Notes: a model not told the origin generated them from the sequence alone. DNA of 64,000 nucleotides from Smallanthus sonchifolius (GCA_023525975.1 CM042042.1:46387880-46451879); one strand, 5' to 3'; counted from the stretch's first letter, positions 32,351 to 45,498 are shown. Translations and numbers: made by a program.

Positions 32351-33871
32351 GTTTTTTATATCTTTCAAAGGTTAAATTGTAAATCTTAGCTAAAAAGGAA
32401 ACGAGACAAATTCGAAAATGGTTCATGCTCGTTGCTTCTATTTTTTAAATTGTTCATTTGGCTTAATAACAACAAAGTTTTCCGTTGCTTCCATTCTTTT
32501 CTTTCCCTTTGGGTTCATTGTTGCAAAAACCTTTTATTTTGACTCTCACACACCAAGCTGAACCAATTCAAGAACTATTATATTAAGAAGTACTATGATC
32601 AAGATGAAGAGGAAAAAAACTGACATTTACTTCACATGAAGAGTGTTAACATGTCTAGTTAGATAAATCATCCATTTTACATGACGGGTTTGTCTCTACA
32701 AGATTATACACTTTAAACAGGGATGACAAAAGAACCTGAATATAACGGGAAAAATTGAACCGCTGAAACAATCTGGATGAGTATTCAGGCTGAGATTAGT
32801 TTTAAAATTTTCATTGGGTTGTGATAGATATGGTATTAGGTGAAAATGTCAAATTACCCGCATCAAAACCAAATATATTAATATAATGTATAATCTTAAA
32901 AATATAATAAATAGTATGTCGAAGTTGTTAAAAACTTAAAATTACAGAATTGTAGAAGTGTAGTTGAGTATTTGACATTTCAATTCGTTTTTAGTTTGGG
33001 TAATTCGTATCCCAATAGGTAATCTTTAACTACATAAGACTATAAACGAGTATACCCGCAATTATACCGATGAACCCGATTGGTGGATACCCGAAGGATA
33101 TAAGACCATGTATTGAACATGATTGTATAATCCGATTTAAAACCGGGATTATCAAAACTTGTCTCATACACAACGTCACAACCTATTATCATCTCTAGGC
33201 TTCACGTTGATATAATAGAAAATTCTTAATTGTTTAACATACTTGTAACGTTTCAAAATCTAAGTAACATTATATTTCTGAAAGCAAGAAAACTAACAAA
33301 ATCTTGTGTATGTTTGTGATCATAACATTAGTAAGTAGAGCATCATTATATTCTAATAAAAATATAACATTTAAGCACCAAGTAGTTACTTGTAAAAGTC
33401 AAAAACACTATTATATCGACTATTAATTAAGATGATAACTAATTGTCATTATAATAACTATAGTAATATAAAACGCCCCTTGAAAGATTTGCATAGTTGG
33501 GATAATGTTTTGATCCTCCATAATATGCCTTAGATAAGAAGACAAAATAAAGCTCCTGATTGTTAGTTGCCAAACAAATGTATGGTTGAAACAACTTGAA
33601 AAATGCTAAAAGTAATTATCATTATCATATATAATATTTTCATTTTCAAAACAATATTTTGTTTTATTAAACTAAAAATCCAATTCATATTAAATAAATT
33701 TTGCAAAGTGTAGAGACATGTATTATATAAATATATATTTTTTTAACTTCAAATTTCATTAATAAACATGCATGTTTTGAAGTGTTTATAGCATCACAAA
33801 CAACGCTTACGACTCTCCATCTCTCTTCAAATCCGTCGGTCTCTCCTCCCCTCTCACAGTTTCTTCTTACC

Positions 33872-33896
33872 TTCTCCACGGACGGTCCGTGGAGAA
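33872..33896. other. Perfect 12-bp inverted repeat (hairpin)
   Basis: TTCTCCACGGAC and GTCCGTGGAGAA are separated by a single G. It lies in a GC-richer island (33780-33970) that reads like an old coding or transposon fragment, but no domain is recognised. Confidence 0.7.
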
Positions 33897-34310
33897 ATAC
33901 TTTCACCTTGGTAAGGGGTGCCGTTTTTGGACCTCTCATGCCACCTAAGCGCCAGCTAAAGGACAGACGACTCGATAGATATTCATCGCGAATGACTTAT
34001 TCAGAATCAAATTATTTTAAATAGTGTTTGTTACTGGTCAAATCAGAATAAGTGTCATAGACCGGTTTAACCTTTTCAGAATACAAATTATAATCACTAT
34101 CAAACACATTGAGGTTAACTCTAGATGATTCTTGAATACATGGGTCAGATCTATAAACTACCAAGTGACAACATCATATGGGATTCCTGCTAGAAGCATC
34201 TCCAATCTATTTCCCAAGCATCTCCAATCTATTTCCCTATTTAAAGTGTCCAAAATATTCCCTCTAAAACCCAAACAACTTAGTCTCACCATATTCATAC
34301 CAAACCAAAC

Positions 34311-37300
34311 ATGTCAACTGTAATTTACCTTTTTGCCCCTCACATTCCACTTCACAAATCACAAAACTCTTCAAAAGGTACAAGCACCACCCCATGTCCA
34401 GAACTGACTTTAGACACCAAATTCAACAAGAGAAACCTGTTAAAAACAGTTGGCCTGAGCCTCATAGGCAGTGGTGCAATGGTGCACCCTGCAGCAAGAG
34501 CCGAACCCGAGAGCCCGGTTGAAGCGGCTTCAAGTAGGATGTCTTATTCTAGGTTCTTGGAGTACCTTAATCAAGGTGTTGTCAGGAAGGTGGACTTGTT
34601 TGAGAACGGGTCGGTGGCGATTGCTGAGATAATGAATCCAGCCTTTGATAATAAGATCCAGAGAGTCAAGGTACAGTTGCCTGGATTACAGCAAGAACTG
34701 GTTAGGAAGTTAAGAGGGAAAGAAGTGGATTTTGCAGCTCATCCATTGGAAATGAACATAGCAGCTGCTGTTTTTGATCTACTGGCTAACTTTGCTTTTC
34801 CATTGATGTTACTTGGTGCTTTACTGTTCAGATCTTCGTCTCCAAACACGCCTGGAGGGCCTAACTTACATTAGAAAATGTGTTATAATTTTGTGTTATA
34901 ATTTATATATATTAAAATTTAGGCTTTCAATTAAAAGAGCCAAACGAGCGGGCCAACGAGCTGAGTTTACCTTGGCCCAGGCTCGGCTCGTTTACAAATG
35001 AGCCTGCGAGCTTCTTTTCTAGCGAGCTGCAAGCTTTTTAAACAACCCTACACGTGCTAAGAGTTGATTAATTTACAGGAGCAAAGCCAAGTTCCAAATG
35101 GAACCAAATACAGGTATAAAATTTGATGATGTAGCTGGTGTTGATGAAGCAAAACAAGATTTCCAGGAGGTGGTTGAGTTCCTCAAGACCCCAGAAAAGT
35201 TTTCAGCGGTTGGTGCAAGGATTCCAAAAGGTGTTCTTCTGGTGGGCCCACCAGGCACCGGGAAGACGTTGTTGGCAAAGGCCATAGCCGGAGAAGCAGG
35301 AGTACCTTTCTTTTCACTCTCAGGATCAGAGTTCATTGAAATGTTTGTGGGTGTAGGCGCGTCTAGAGTACGGGATTTATTCAACAATGCAAAAAAGAAG
35401 TCACCTTGTTTGGTTTTTATTGATGAAATTGATGCTGTTGGAAGGCAAAGAGGAACTGGAATTGGTGGAGGGAATGATGAGAGAGAGCAAACACTGAATC
35501 AGCTTCTTACAGAAATGGATGGATTCAGTGGTAACAGTGGAGTCATTGTTATTGCTGCTACTAATAGACCTGAGATTCTTGATTCTGCTTTACTTAGACC
35601 AGGGAGGTTTGACAGACAGGTTAGTTAATAAAAAAATATAAATTCCCAGATCAAAAGATTTGTTAAATGTTAACCCAAATGGTTTGATCTTAAAAACAAT
35701 TATTTTTGACTGGATTTATGTTGATGGTGTAGGTGAGTGTTGGTCTGCCAGATGTGAGAGGAAGGGAAGAAATACTGAAAGTTCATAGCAAAAACAAGAA
35801 GCTGCACCCAAATGTGTCGCTAAGTGTGATCGCCATGCTAACTCCAGGGTTCAGCGGCGCTGAGCTGGCGAATCTGATGAATGAAGCAGCCATTCTTGCT
35901 GGCAGAAGAGGCAAGGATAAGATTGGTTTGAAAGAGATTGATGACTCGATCGATAGAATCATTGCAGGAATGGAAGGAACTCAGATGACAGATGGAAAGA
36001 ACAAGATGTTAGTAGCCTATCATGAAATCGGTCATGCAATCTGCGCGTAAGTAGTCACTTAACCATCTAATAGTGTCGTAATTTTACCAGTGTGTTCATA
36101 GTAGTCAAAGGCGCAAAAGGCTCTAGCCTAGGCGACCAGATGAGGCAAACTAGCCTAAAACAAATCTAAAACCCCGTCAAATGACCTGTTTATATTGTGT
36201 GCAAAGTCCTCGCTTTTAAGCGCCTTGCGCCTAGGCGACAGGCTCACCCTTTGCGCCTTGAGCCTTTGACTACTATGTGTGTGTTACAATGCAGTTTGGT
36301 CTGAATTTTAAGATCATATGGTGCTTGTAGGACTCTGACTCAAGGGCACGATCCGGTCCAAAAAGTGACATTAATCCCTAGGGGACAAGCTCGCGGATTA
36401 ACATGGTTTACACCTACTGAAGATCCATCTCTAACCTCTAAACAACAGCTTTTTGCTAGAATAGTAGCTGGTCTAGGAGGTAGGGCAGCAGAAGAAGTCA
36501 TTTTTGGTGAACCAGAGATCACTACTGGTGCAGTAGGGGACCTGCAACAAATCACCCAAATAGCAAGACAGGTATTCATTTTGACTTTTCTGGTCAAATT
36601 ATAACTGATCTGATCTAATCATGCATTTTTTAAAATACAAGGCCAATTGTTTGACAAAAAAAGTCAAACTAGTGAATTTTTTTTAGAAACATTTTTTTAA
36701 CAAAATTGTTGAGGTGGGATCTCATTGTATTTATATAAAATCATTAATTTTTTTCAAAAAAGATTTATTTTATCTTTTACAAAACCGTTGAGGTAAAAAA
36801 AAATTCAAACACCATCGGATTTTTTTCAAACTCCAAATACCGTCGATTTTTTTTTCAAACACCATCAGACGACCGCGTTGAAGAGGACATTCTCGGAAAA
36901 AATAAGTCAACGGAACAAATTTGAGGGACAAGAAAAAGTAATAAGGACATTTTGAGTATTTTCCCTTAACCAAATTTCCAATGTGGTTACGATTAAAACC
37001 TAACCGAATATCATAATTCATATTCAGTTAGGTTTTTTCGGTTTCGGTCCGGCTTAATCGATTTATTTGGTTATTCGGTTTTTATGGTCACCCATATATG
37101 AACAAAATATGCAAAAAGTAAACGTTCACTGGCGCATTTCTACAAACACTTGGTAGGCATAAAAACTGGAAGAAATTAACCATAGAAATGCATTTATTTG
37201 TGACTAGATGGTTACGAGATTTGGAATGTCAGAGATAGGGCCATGGTCGTTGATTGATCCGGCAGTACAGAGCAGCGATGTGGTGCTAAGGATGTTAGCC

Positions 37301-37555
37301 AGAAATTCAATGTCGGAGAAACTTGCAGAGGACATAGACAGATCGATCAAGTGTATAATCGAGCAGGCGTATGAGATAGCAAAATCACATATAAAGAACA
37401 ATAGAGATGCGATTGACAAATTAGTAGATGTATTGCTCGAGAAAGAAACCCTAACCGGCGACGAGTTCAGAGAAACTCTAGCTTTGTTTTCTGATACGGT
37501 TTCTGCAAATACGGAGAAGAAGAACGGCGACGTCCGAGAACTAGTCAAGGCGTAG
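34311..37555 (+). CDS. FTSH6: Chloroplast FtsH-type ATP-dependent zinc metalloprotease (FTSH6-like)
   Basis: Membrane AAA+ protease that degrades thylakoid proteins. Exons: 34311-about 34866, 35079-35619, 35733-36046, 36331-36571, 37208-37555. Exon 1 has a transit region, a hydrophobic lumen-targeting stretch ending AARAE, a lumenal domain (SRFLEYLNQGVVRKVDLF) and a membrane helix (NFAFPLMLLGALLF). Exon 2 has Walker A GPPGTGKT, Walker B LVFIDEID and the SRH ATNRPEILDSALLRPGRFDR. The zinc site HEIGH ends exon 3, and exon 4 has TTGAVGDLQQ. Exons 2-5 are open for 480 codons. NNRDAIDKLVDVLLEKETLTGDEF and the C-terminus resemble FTSH6 more than FTSH2/8. Oddity: exon 1 runs into TAG after GGPNLH, no GT donor is seen there, and the short Pro/Phe/Gly segment normally before SKAKFQMEPNTG is missing. 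The copy may be damaged. Confidence 0.85.
36098..36281. mobile_element. MITE-like inverted repeat in FTSH6 intron 3
   Basis: ATAGTAGTCAAAGGCGCAAAAGG at the left faces CCTTTGACTACTAT at the right, with further GCGCCTAGGCGAC complementarity inside. It has no ORF. It shares GCGCCT words with 790-925. Confidence 0.6.
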
Positions 37556-37637
37556 TGTTATTTTTCATATGACGTGTTAGTATAATTTTTTTAATACGAA
37601 TCGTGTGAGTTGGTGTAGTCAAACTATACAGGTCGTA

Positions 37638-38488
37638 TCTATATTATATAATAAACTAGGTGTATTAAACGAGTTAAATAAATATAATGTTATATAATTA
37701 GTAATAATGTTTTTAATAACTCGTGTATTACACGAATTAAATAAAATATAATTTAGTCTCTTAACACATACACTCGTCAAAATATGTCTAGTTTAACGTG
37801 ACAATTTTAAATTATATTAAGTTCAATTTTAAAATATTTTTTTAAACTTGGTATTAATTTTTTTTATTTAATTGATAAATGGTAATCCATGTTAAATTCA
37901 TTTGTTTAATGATATAATAACAATCCATAATTAAATAAAAAGTATCCATAATTAGATTGCTATTAAATATTTAAAAATATATTTCTTTTAATATAATATT
38001 TAATAGGAGAGAGAGTCGGAAAAATCATTCGAATAATGCACCAGAAGGTGACACGCGTCCCATAATTTTACCTTTTTATTAAGTAATATAGATAAATGTT
38101 TTAGAGGGACACTTATCATTCTCTTGTGCATCCTCAATTTTTTTTCCCGCCTCTCTCTCCTATTAATTATACAAATTTTCTTTAATTAATTGTTTGTATA
38201 ATTTTTTGTTTCCCGTTTCTCACTCCTATTAAATGATAATGATTTCCATAATTATTTTTATAAAACGTTTTTTTATAAAAAATAAGGTTTAGTCATAAAA
38301 CATTTCTAAAAATTGAACATTTCTTTCATTATTTTTATAAAACACTTAAAAAACTATATAAAGTTTTCTATAATTTGTATTAAAAATTTATATAATATGT
38401 CATAAATATGTAATATATAAATCTTTATTACTAAGTATATAACATTGTATATATTCAACTCGTGTAATACACGGGGTTTCTAACCTAG
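37638..38488 (+). mobile_element. Small non-autonomous Helitron
   Basis: It begins TCTATATTATATAAT after host A, and ends with the palindrome CGTGTAATACACG, a short spacer and CTAG (38485-38488) before host T. The 851-bp interior is AT-rich and non-coding. It lies 82 bp downstream of the FTSH6 stop, inside the expected 3' UTR or terminator. Confidence 0.7.
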
Positions 38489-38550
38489 TAATATGATATA
38501 GTGATGTAAAAGTGAAGGATATGACCACTAACAAAATCATACCACCATAT

Positions 38551-38889
38551 TTTTTTGAACGACGAATATTGAATGTTATGATGTCGCACCCTCCCGTCAC
38601 ATGGGAGAGATTCGTTCAACTCCGGTCAATATGTTGTCTTAACCGTCTCACTTGGCGTTAGAGTTGGAGAGCATCCAAGGAAAAATCTCACCCAATACGG
38701 CCCCTTCCGGGCTTGAGGGAGAGCCGGGGCTCGAACCCTGGATCGACGTGGGTAAAACCCTGGTGCATCAGCCTAAGAACTAGGCCTCATTTGCATGCCT
38801 CAGAAATTAATGATGGTGGTAGGGATTGAACCCGGGCCCCTTGGGACTTCAGGTCTCACCTCAATCACTACACCACAACCTCTTTGGCT
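38551..38889 (-). mobile_element. tRNA-derived SINE with 17-bp target duplication
   Basis: AAATCATACCACCATAT occurs at 38534-38550 and 38890-38906. Read on the minus strand, the head has an A box (TGGTGTAGTGATTGAGG) and a B box (GGGTTCAATCCC). A second tRNA-like block with GGGTTCGAGCCCC follows, and the tail ends TCGTTCAAAAAA. Possibly a dimeric SINE. Confidence 0.85.
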
Positions 38890-39980
38890 AAATCATACCA
38901 CCATATGATATGGAGAAAATGGACATACGCGTTGTATACAAACCATAATTTTTTTAATATGACTCATATGAGTTGATGTCGTCAAAATATACGGTCCAGC
39001 ACAAAAGTGACTAATGTAATCGATGATGATATTTTTCACCTTATCATACGGACTGTATAATGACTCAGTTTCAGTTGCACTGTTGTATGTGTAACAATAA
39101 AAAAGAAAATCCAATCTTGTTACTTAATACGTGGCGGTATCATATATACAAATATTAATTATTCAGATTTAAAAATTCATGATATTATTGGAAAAACACA
39201 TTAAACTAGTGATGTTAGATATGAATTATGACGATATAAATGTGAATTTGTTGGCTCAAGTTTGAGGAACCTTCTCTATTATATATATGTATACACTAAT
39301 GATATGAATCTATAAACACTTGTTCTTATATTTTTTAAAATTTGTGGAAAGAAATTAATTTAGAGATGATGGGGTTTGTGGATCTGTTTTGTGCTGCTTC
39401 TATGCCTGTTCTCAAAGTGCTAATACTCACTGCACTTGGATCATTTGTTGCCTTGGACTCCATTAATCTTTTAGGACAGACCAAAAGGAAGCAAGTCAAC
39501 GAAGTAAGTTTTTCTATAGTTAGAATAAATAAAGATTCGATTTTTTTATTATGGGTATTAAAAATATTTCTTGTTTGTGAACGAACAGCTTGTGTTCTTT
39601 GTCTTCAATCCAGCACTTGTAGGTAGCAACCTGGCTAAAACGATTACTTATGAAAGCCTCTTCTTATTGTAAGTAAGTTTTGTTGGGAGGTTCTTTCTGG
39701 ATTATATTTGATCAGCTTTTAAAGATCAAAAGTCAAAACTGCAGGTGGTTTATGCCTGTTAATATTCTTCTAACACACATAATCGGGTAGGTACTCGAAT
39801 GGGTGCTTATGCTCGTAGATAAACCGCCTCAACATCTAAAGGGCTTCGTACTTGTTACCTGTTCAGCAGGTATTAACTTGAATTGTACAACCGTGAATCA
39901 TGACATGTCCATCAAAAGATGGGTTGATTTGGGTAAAGGAAAGTTTCATTCGGGTTTGTTTGGGTTTACTCTAATTATAC

Positions 39981-40120
39981 GGTTAGCATAATAAGTCTGA
40001 TATGGGCCTTAGCCCATTTAGATTTCTATTTAATGTTTGCTTTGAGTTCATTTGTAAGGTAATTTTCATTTGAATAATATTGAGCTCCATCTTTTCTCTG
40101 TACATGTTTGTTATTCAACA
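39981..40120 (+). repeat. E4 5' LTR
   Basis: The first base has mutated (GGTTAGC against TGTTAGC in the 3' LTR). It ends ATTCAACA. Confidence 0.95.
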
Positions 40121-40380
40121 TGGTATCAGAGACATCTCGATTCATGCTTGATTGAAGTCCTTGTTGTCGCTTCCACTCAGTTGTTGATTTGTTCGTTGTT
40201 TGGTTTTTTCGTTGTTGAAGGGTTGTTTCGTTGTTAAAGGGTTCTGCTCAGCTTACAACGGTTTTCTTTGACTCGTGAGGTATCAAAGTTACGGATTCTA
40301 TTTTATTTTGAACTGACTTGTGTATTTGGAAGAGCCTCTGGACAGATTGACAAGTTTGGACCTCGTTTCTGTCACGTTTT

Positions 40381-40570
40381 TTGAAGTTTGCGATTTGTTC
40401 ATCAAGTTTGTGGTTCAAAGTTTGCGGTTTTCACCAAGTTTGTGGTTCAAAGTTTGCGGTAATTCAAAGTTTGCGGTATTCGAAGTTTGCGGTATTTGAA
40501 GTTTGCGGTATCTCCAAGTTTGCGGTATTCGAAGTTTGCGGTAATTCAAAGTTTACGGTTATTCTGCTGT
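40381..40570 (+). repeat. Minisatellite in the E4 leader
   Basis: About ten units of AAGTTTGCGGTATTCG and variants (16-20 bp) lie between primer site and gag. The ORF across it is repeat-derived. Confidence 0.85.
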
Positions 40571-40590
40571 AATTTTGTGGTGATAATATG

Positions 40591-43500
40591 GCTGGAAAAG
40601 ATGACTCCCTTCAGTCTATTAGTACTCGTCTCGATGGTAAAAACTACGCCTACTGGAGTTACGTAATGAAAAACTTTCTTTGAGGGAAAAATATGTGGGG
40701 TTATGTCACATGTACTAAGGGAAAGCCAACTGATAAGTCTAAGGCTGTTGAATATGTCTTAGCCCTCGATACATGGGAAACGGATAACTCTAAAGTTATC
40801 ACTTGGATCAACAACTCTATAGGTCAGTCCATTGGTATTCAGTTGGCTAAGTATGGTACAGCTAAGGAGGTTTGGGATCATTTGGAAAGGTTGTATACTC
40901 AGTCTAATTTTGCCAAGCAGTACCAGTTGGAATTTGATATTCGTGCTCTTCAACAGAATAAGATGAGCATTCAAGACTTCTATGGAGCTATGTCGGATTT
41001 ATGGGATCAATTGGCACTTACGGAATCTGCAGCACTGAAGGTGTTTAAACCTTATATTACTCGAAGGGAGGAACAATGTTTGGTACAATTCTTGATGACA
41101 TTATGTTCAGATTTTGAAGGACTACGTGGAACGATTCTTCATCGTTCCCCTATTCCAACAATTGATTCGGTTGTCCACGAGTTGATTGTAGAGGAAACTC
41201 GATTAAAATCTCAGGTTGATAAAGGTCCTAAGGTAACTACTACTCCTGTTGTGTTTGTCGTTCCCCCTAATCAGTCCAGACAAGGTGCTAAAGTTGCCTT
41301 TGATGAAGGTGCATTCTACAAAGGGAAAATCATTGGAAGTCTCAATGCACATTGTTACTTAGTAGAAGGAATTCTAACGTGTAGAATCCCCCTTAACAGA
41401 ACAGATCAGGTGGACAATTTCCATCTCGCACGTCCACTTCTGCTGGTTCATCTGGTCCATCTTCATGGACATTTAAACCACCTCAGTTTACTGCTACTGC
41501 TACACCACCATCTGTAGAAATGAACAAACCACCATCTGCTCTGGATCCGCAAGTATTTGAACAGTTCAGACAGTTTCTTGCCGCCAACCCTACCGTTATG
41601 TCTGATGCGGGACTGTCTTCATCTGGTACCTCAGGTATTTCGTCATCATTATGGATTTTGGATTCTGGTGCCTCACATCACATGTCTCCCTATTTGTCTT
41701 CTTTTCTTTCTTTGTCTCATGTCTCTCCTATTTCTATCATGTCTGCTAGTGCTACATCCATGTTGGTAGAGGGTGTTGGATCTGTGTCTACCCCTCATGT
41801 GTCTCTCAATGATGTCTATTATATTCCGAAGCTTGCCTTAAATCTTGCTTCAGCCAGTCATTGTGTAAGTCTCGAATTTGAGTTTTCTTTTGTGACACTC
41901 TTTGTATTGTGCAGGATCAACATACTCAGAGGGTAATTGGGATCGGTCGTAGGGTGGGAGATTTATATGTCTTAGAAGAACTTAAAGTGCCTGCACCTGG
42001 TGTTGCTGCCTCCAGTGTTGATTTATCTTCCTTTCGTTTAAGTCCCTTGTCGTCTGAATTTTATATTTGGCATTCTCGTTTGGGACATGTGTCCGTATCT
42101 CGTTTAAAATTTTTGGTTTTTTCAGGTGCTTTGGGTCAGTTGCAAACTTGTGATATTTCTGATTGTAGTGGTTGCAAACTTGCCAAATTTTCTGCTTTAC
42201 CTTTTGATAAAAGTATTTCTCATTCTGTTGCACCATGTGATATTGTTCATTCTGATGTGTGGGGACCATCACCAGTATCCGTTATGGGTGGTTCACGTTA
42301 TTATGTTTCCTTTATTGATGATTACACTCGTTATACCTGGGTGTACCTTATGAAACGTAGATCTGAGTTCTTTGATATTTATAAAACATTTAGGGCTTAT
42401 GTTCAAACGCAACATTCTGCTGTGATAAAGTGTTTCATGTGTGACTTAGGGGGTGAATACACCTCTAATGATTTTACTCAGTTGCTTGCATCAGATGGTA
42501 CCATACACCAATCGTCTTGTACTGACACCCTTCAACAAAATGGTGTTGCTGAAAGGAAACATCGCCATCTTATGGAAACCGCTCGTTCATTCCTTTTATC
42601 TGCTGAGGTACCTAGTGTCTTTTGGGGAGAAGCACTCCTGACCGCCCAACATGTGATTAACGGGATCCCTACTTCTCACAATGATGGGATGTCTCCATTT
42701 GAAAGTCTTTTCGGTGAACGCCCAGATTCTGGTGAATTACGGGTTTTTGGATGTACTTGCTTTGCTCTCCGTCCTCACGTTGAACGAGACAAATTGACAA
42801 ATAAGTCAGCCTTATGTGTTTTCTTAGTCTATGCTAGTGGTCCCAAAGGATATGGCACGGGACAAAAATGATACCGTTGTTTTGATCCTGTAAGTTAGAA
42901 GTTATATGTATGAATACATGTTACTTTTCTTGAACATATTCCATTCTATTCGATTTTAGCTAAGTCTCATGATGTAACAAAGTCATATCTTCATAATATT
43001 GATCCTTTTGCTAGCAACATTGATGTCCCAACCTCTGATGTTCCCGATTCGTCTGTTGATCCTAATATGCCTGCTCCAGAAACTTCTGTTGCACATGATG
43101 TGCCAGTTCATGAACCTTCCACGTCATCTGGCACCAATGTTGATTCTCCTCCACCTCCGAGAAAATCTACTCGTGCATGTAAGTCTACTCAACTAACAGA
43201 TTTTGCATACTCTGCATATTCTGCTTTGTTTAGTTCATTTATCGCAGACATTCATCATCTGTCTGAACCAGAATCATATAGAGAGGCTGTATCTGACCCT
43301 CTATGGCAAAATGCTATGGCTGAATCAGACTCACACCTGGGATTTGGTTCCTCTACCACCAGGTAAACATAAGGTTGGTTGTCGTTGGGTGTATAAGATT
43401 AAGACAAAGTCTGATGGCTCTGTTGAGCGGTACAAGGCCAGACTTGTGGCAAAAGGATATTCGCAAATGTATGGTATAGATTATGAGGAGACCTTTGCCC

Positions 43501-44761
43501 CTGTGGCAAAAATGACAACAGTTCGTACTTTAATTGTTGTTGCGTCTGTTCGACAATGGAAGATCTGTCAAATGGATGTTAAAAATGCTTTTCTAAATGG
43601 TGATCTTCATGAGGAGGTTTACATGACTCCACCCCCGGGAATAGCTCATCAGCCTGGTGAAGTCCGTCGGCTTCGAAAAGCTTTATATGACAGGCCCCTC
43701 GTGCCTGGTTTGAAAATTTCTCTACAGTCATCACTTCCCTTGGCTTTCTTCATAGCAATCATGATTCGGCATTATTTGTTCGATGTACGAATACTGGACG
43801 CATTCTCTTGTCTTTATATGTGGATGACATGATTATTACATGCGATGATTATGATGGCATTGAATCCTTGAAACGTGACTTGGCCCGTCATTTTGCTATG
43901 AAAGATTTGGGGTTATTACGGCATTTTTTGGGGATTGAGGTAGCTCAATCTAAAAAGGGATATCTTCTCTCTCAGACGCAGTATATTTCTGATCTGTTTC
44001 AACGTGCAAGACTTTCTGATAACAGAATTACAGACACTCCCCTTGAAACCAATGCACGTTACTCTCCCACTGATGGTGTTCCTTTATTTGACCCGTATCG
44101 TACCATTGTAGCAAGTTTGGTTTATCTTACAGTTACTCGCCCTGATATCGCTCATGCTGTTCATGTGGTTAGCCAGTTTGTTACCGCTCCTACTGTTGTA
44201 CACTGGGGAGCTGTTCTTCGTATTTTGAGATATCTTCGTGGCACTCAGTTTCAAACTCTTCTGTTCCCCTCTACATCTTCTCTGGAATTGCGTGCCTATA
44301 GTGATGCTGATTGGGTTAGTGATCCTAATGATCGTAAATCCATTACTGATTTCTGTATTTTCCTTAGTGATTCCTTAATCTCATGGAAAAGCAAGAAACA
44401 AGATGTTGTTTCTAGGTCCTCCACTGAGGCTGAATACCGTGCTATGGCTGTGACTACATGTGAAATTGTTTGGTGATGGCTTCTGGCAGACATGGGGGTT
44501 GTTGTTTCCTCTCCTACCCCATTACATTGTGATAATCAAAGTGCTACGCAGATCGCTAAGAACTCTGTCTTTCATGAACGGACAAAACATATTGAGATAG
44601 ATTGTCATTTTACTCGTCATCATCTTCAGCTCGGGACCATCTCACTTCCTTTTGTTCCATCAGCCTTGCAGATTGCAGATGTTTTCACCAAGGCTCAATC
44701 GGCATCTCGGTTTCGTTTTTTGTGTGACAAACTCTCAATGTTTATTTCTATTGCATTGTGA
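40591..44761 (+). pseudogene. E4 gag-pol, degenerate
   Basis: It starts MAGKDDSLQSISTRLDGKNY at 40591, with a TGA at 40681. Gag continues to 41400 but the zinc knuckle is scrambled. Protease is present (WILDSGASHHM near 41655). Then come the gag-pre-integrase region (WHSRLGHVSVSRL near 42070) and the integrase core (HSDVWGPSPVSV, FIDDYTRYTWVY, QQNGVAERKHRHL), which ends in a stop near 42870. RT runs from about 43370 (GCRWVYKIKTKSDGS) with a frameshift near 43690, and LYVDDMIIT follows at 43817. RNase H reaches 44761 after a TGA at 44474. Order PR-INT-RT-RH identifies copia. Several independent stops and frameshifts make it inactive. Confidence 0.9.
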
Positions 44762-44775
44762 GTTTGAGGGGAGGA

Positions 44776-44915
44776 TGTTAGCATAATAAGTCTGATATGG
44801 GCCTTAGCCCATTTAGCTTTCTATTTAATGTTTGCTTTGAGTTCATTTGTAAGGTAATCTTCATTTGAATAATATTGAGCTCCATCTTTTCTCTATACAT
44901 GTTTGTTATTCAACA
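44776..44915 (+). repeat. E4 3' LTR
   Basis: TGTTAGC...TTCAACA, followed by the target duplication TATAC. Confidence 0.95.
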
Positions 44916-45055
44916 TATACAACGGGTCATACTTAGCCGACTCAAATAAAACAACTGGTTAAAACGGGTCATCATAAACACTTGCTAACTTAAAATGGGT
45001 TCAGATGGGTGAGCAACACCCATAACAACTATTTTTCGCTAACACTTATTGTTCG

Positions 45056-45262
45056 TTGCCTCCACCACCTAATGGTAGTCGTCATCGACGTAACCACCAC
45101 CATCTCCGACCACCGCCACCACCGACGCAACCACCACCATCATCGCCACCACTGCAAACAACGTTGACACCACCACCGCCGCTGTCAGCGCCACCGTTGC
45201 GGGCACCATACTCACCCTGCCGACACCACCGTCGCCATCATCATCACCACCGCCAATACTCG
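45056..45262. repeat. (CCA/CCG)n trinucleotide-rich tract
   Basis: Imperfect ACC/CCG/CAC triplets over 200 bp give artificial proline- or valine-rich ORFs on either strand. Confidence 0.8.
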
Positions 45263-45498
45263 TCACCACTAGCAACCATAAAAATAAGTATAGCGGATGA
45301 ACCCATTTTGATAATATTTTTCTAAAATGCCATTTCAACGAAAACTAATTTTAGTCTGAACCGTTTTTTACCCAAACCAGACTGAGAAATGAGCTAGAGA
45401 TGTTGAAGAGGAAAGACAACGAAACCATTGACGATTTCACGAGCAAGTTAAGCGGTTGGCTAAATTCAAGAACTTTGGATCAAATCTTGAAGAAGAAC

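Larger units (their letters stand above)
39981..44915 (+). mobile_element. E4: complete Ty1/copia element with 140-bp LTRs
   Basis: LTRs at 39981-40120 and 44776-44915 are both 140 bp with about four differences. A 5-bp target duplication TATAC lies at 39976-39980 and 44916-44920. The primer site TGGTATCAGAGA follows the 5' LTR without spacer, and a polypurine tract tttgaggggagga precedes the 3' LTR. It sits in PILS intron 3 in the sense direction. Confidence 0.95.

Noticed and set aside
35073..35387. Minus-strand ORFs over FTSH6 exons (also 36340-36597 and 37204-37548)
   Set aside because: Shadows of conserved codons in the sense exons.
45056..45338. ORFs on both strands rich in Pro/His or Val/Ala
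   Set aside because: Product of the CCA/CCG triplet tract; no domain and both strands equally open.
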